Of a DNA stretch of 7,725 nucleotides, positions 7,016 to 7,725 are shown piece by piece. Below the pieces are notes generated by a model. The model did not search any database. It was not told the DNA's origin and saw nothing but the letters and a program-made list of their open reading frames with translations. Both the position numbers and the translations under genes were made by a program. The DNA is from Planctomycetota bacterium (GTDB taxonomy: Bacteria > Planctomycetota > Phycisphaerae > UBA1845 > Fen-1342). Position 1 is the stretch's first letter. Every line of letters begins with the position of its first letter. The stretch spans positions 1 through 7,725 of the forward strand of contig JAUWXH010000077.1 in assembly GCA_030616465.1 (NCBI GenBank). Reading direction: 5' to 3'.

Positions 7016-7117
7016 CGCCCGCAGGGCGCACGATCGTTACCAGGGACTTCTAGTCCCTGGCAAGCTGGTCCACAGACCCCCTCTTCTTTCTTCTGCTTTG
7101 GGCCCGGAGGGCGGACG
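7016..7117. repeat. Left inverted arm of the transposase element
   Basis: Over its outer 45 nt (7016-7060) it matches the reverse complement of 7636-7680 at 39 positions, and its inner 16 nt (7102-7117, GCCCGGAGGGCGGACG) match 7585-7600 exactly. Internal hairpins are CGCCC-GCA-GGGCG (7016-7028) and a 9-bp stem CCAGGGACT-TCT-AGTCCCTGG (7040-7060). The inner repeat ends where the transposase ribosome binding site (GGAG, 7117-7120) begins, so folding here could limit translation. Confidence 0.75.
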
Positions 7118-7127
7118 GAGTTGAGCC

Positions 7128-7580
7128 ATGCCGAGCGCCTGGACGCAGAACTTCTACCACACCGTCTTCAGCACCAAGCAGCGCGCCGGACTGATTACTC
7201 CCGAGCTGGAGGCGCGCCTCTACCCATTCATCGGCGGCATCGTGCGCGATCTGCGTTGCGCGCTACTGGCGATCAACGGCACGCCCGACCATGTTCATCT
7301 GCTGGTTCGCTATCGACCGGACCTGTCCCATTCGGAACTGCTCCAGCAGGTCAAGGGCCGGTCGTTGAAGTGGATCAACGAGGCCCTTCCCCAGTTCGGG
7401 CATTTCGCCTGGCAGGAAGGGTACGGCGGATTTACGGTGAGCAAGTCGGCCTTGCCGCGGGTGCAAGAGTACATCACCGCGCAGAAGCAGCATCACCGGC
7501 GCCAGGACTTCAAGGCGGAGTTCCTGGAGTTGCTTCGCCGCCATGGGATCGAGTCTGATGAGAACGATGTGTTCCGCTGA
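7128..7580 (+). CDS. tnpA: IS200/IS605-family Y1 HUH transposase (TnpA)
   Basis: This 150-residue protein has the normal length for a TnpA_IS200 domain, which cuts and joins single-stranded DNA through a 5'-phosphotyrosine. The HUH metal motif is His55-Val56-His57 in G-T-P-D-H-V-H-L-L-V. The nucleophile is Tyr115 in Y-I-T-A-Q, with Gln119 as the third metal ligand (the Y-x3-Q pattern), followed by K-Q-H-H. Q-Q-V-K-G-R-S-L-K-W-I-N-E and F-A-W-Q-E-G-Y-G-G-F-T-V-S-K-S are also family hallmarks. All catalytic residues are present, so it may be active. The start at 7128 has GGAG 7 nt upstream. There is no adjacent tnpB or accessory gene in view. The inverted palindromic arms hint at a REP-associated role; I cannot decide between a self-moving IS and a domesticated RAYT from one copy. 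Confidence 0.94.
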   Translation: MPSAWTQNFYHTVFSTKQRAGLITPELEARLYPFIGGIVRDLRCALLAINGTPDHVHLLVRYRPDLSHSELLQQVKGRSLKWINEALPQFGHFAWQEGYGGFTVSKSALPRVQEYITAQKQHHRRQDFKAEFLELLRRHGIESDENDVFR

Positions 7581-7584
7581 GGTT

Positions 7585-7681
7585 CGTCCGCCCTCCGGGC
7601 GGAGGGGGGAAAGAAAGAGGTGGGTGGTCTGATCCCCAGGGACGTGAAGTCCCTGGCAACGGGCGTGCGCCCTCCGGGCGC
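7585..7681. repeat. Right inverted arm of the transposase element
   Basis: This is the mirror image of the left arm and begins 4 nt after the transposase stop codon. Internal hairpins are TCCGCCC-TCC-GGGCGGA (7587-7603), CCAGGGAC-GTGAA-GTCCCTGG (7636-7656) and GCGCCC-TCC-GGGCGC (7667-7681). The inner and outer GC units are themselves near-identical direct repeats (GCCCGGAGGGCG, then G or C, then ACG, on the minus strand), so the arm is framed by two copies of one hairpin. The stems here are more complete than in the left arm. The inner hairpin could also help terminate tnpA transcription. Confidence 0.75.
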
Positions 7682-7725
7682 GGAGAGACGCCCGGCAGTG
7701 GTCGGTCGTTTGGTTCGTTCCCCAT

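Larger units (their letters stand above)
7016..7681 (+). mobile_element. IS200/IS605-like or RAYT-like element with structured inverted arms
   Basis: The element is about 666 bp: one HUH transposase gene between two inverted arms of 102 and 96-97 bp. Plain IS200/IS605 elements have no long terminal inverted repeats, only subterminal hairpins, so matching arms of this size are unusual. Both arms carry the same order of motifs from outside to inside: an outer GC hairpin, a CCAGGGAC/GTCCCTGG hairpin, a pyrimidine-rich tract, and a second GC hairpin. The outer limits are set where similarity between the arms stops. No target-site duplication is evident, as expected for single-strand transposition. 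The transposase frame is intact. Confidence 0.7.

Noticed and set aside
6935..7558. Plus-strand frame over the left arm and tnpA, and the matching minus-strand frame at 7510-7725
   Set aside because: Both show related peptides (G-A-R-x-L-P-G-T-S and P-G-G-R-T) only because the two arms are inverted copies of one another. They are translations of repeat DNA, not genes.
7016..7681. CRISPR array
   Set aside because: The repeats are inverted and flank a gene. There are no regularly spaced direct repeats with unique spacers.

Overview
The window is GC-rich bacterial chromosome. It holds seven recognisable protein genes and one compact mobile element. No rRNA, tRNA or CRISPR array was seen. The mix of a short glycine-tailed RRM protein, secreted hydrolases and lipoproteins, a tdh-kbl pair and scattered GC-rich palindromes would suit a planctomycete-like (Planctomycetota) bacterium. 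That placement is an inference from general impression; no marker gene here settles it.

Left half, minus strand (1-3637). Four genes are read leftwards with gaps of 121, 233 and 360 nt, so they probably form separate transcription units. In transcription order they are: an exported alpha/beta-hydrolase esterase (2873-3637), a small lipoprotein of unknown function (2173-2751), a 98-residue RRM RNA-binding protein (1643-1939), and an exported M3-family oligoendopeptidase F (1-1282) whose C-terminus lies beyond the left edge. Three of the four carry N-terminal export signals, so this side is largely cell-envelope hydrolysis and an envelope protein of unknown role.

Centre, plus strand (4013-6480). 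A divergent 375-nt intergenic region leads into tdh and kbl, the two-step route that converts L-threonine to glycine and acetyl-CoA. The tdh product is unusual. The lobe that normally carries four structural-zinc cysteines is present at full length, but all four cysteines are replaced, and its cofactor-binding segment also departs from the NAD-type pattern. Between tdh and kbl sit two head-to-head 21-nt palindromic units, each beginning with GTAG. They look like a REP pair (BIME), and the difference between the two stems is compensatory.

Right part (6481-7725). A 99-residue Cys/His-containing protein of unknown function follows kbl. It is followed by a roughly 666-bp element made of an IS200/IS605-type HUH transposase (150 aa) between two inverted arms of about 100 bp. 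Each arm contains three hairpin-forming motifs. This layout, with structured inverted arms around a lone Y1 transposase, resembles REP-associated transposase loci more than a plain IS200. The last 44 nt hold nothing recognisable.

No wholly new multi-gene system is evident. The best leads are the zinc-lobe-less threonine dehydrogenase, the REP pair inside the tdh-kbl operon, and the palindromic-armed transposase element.
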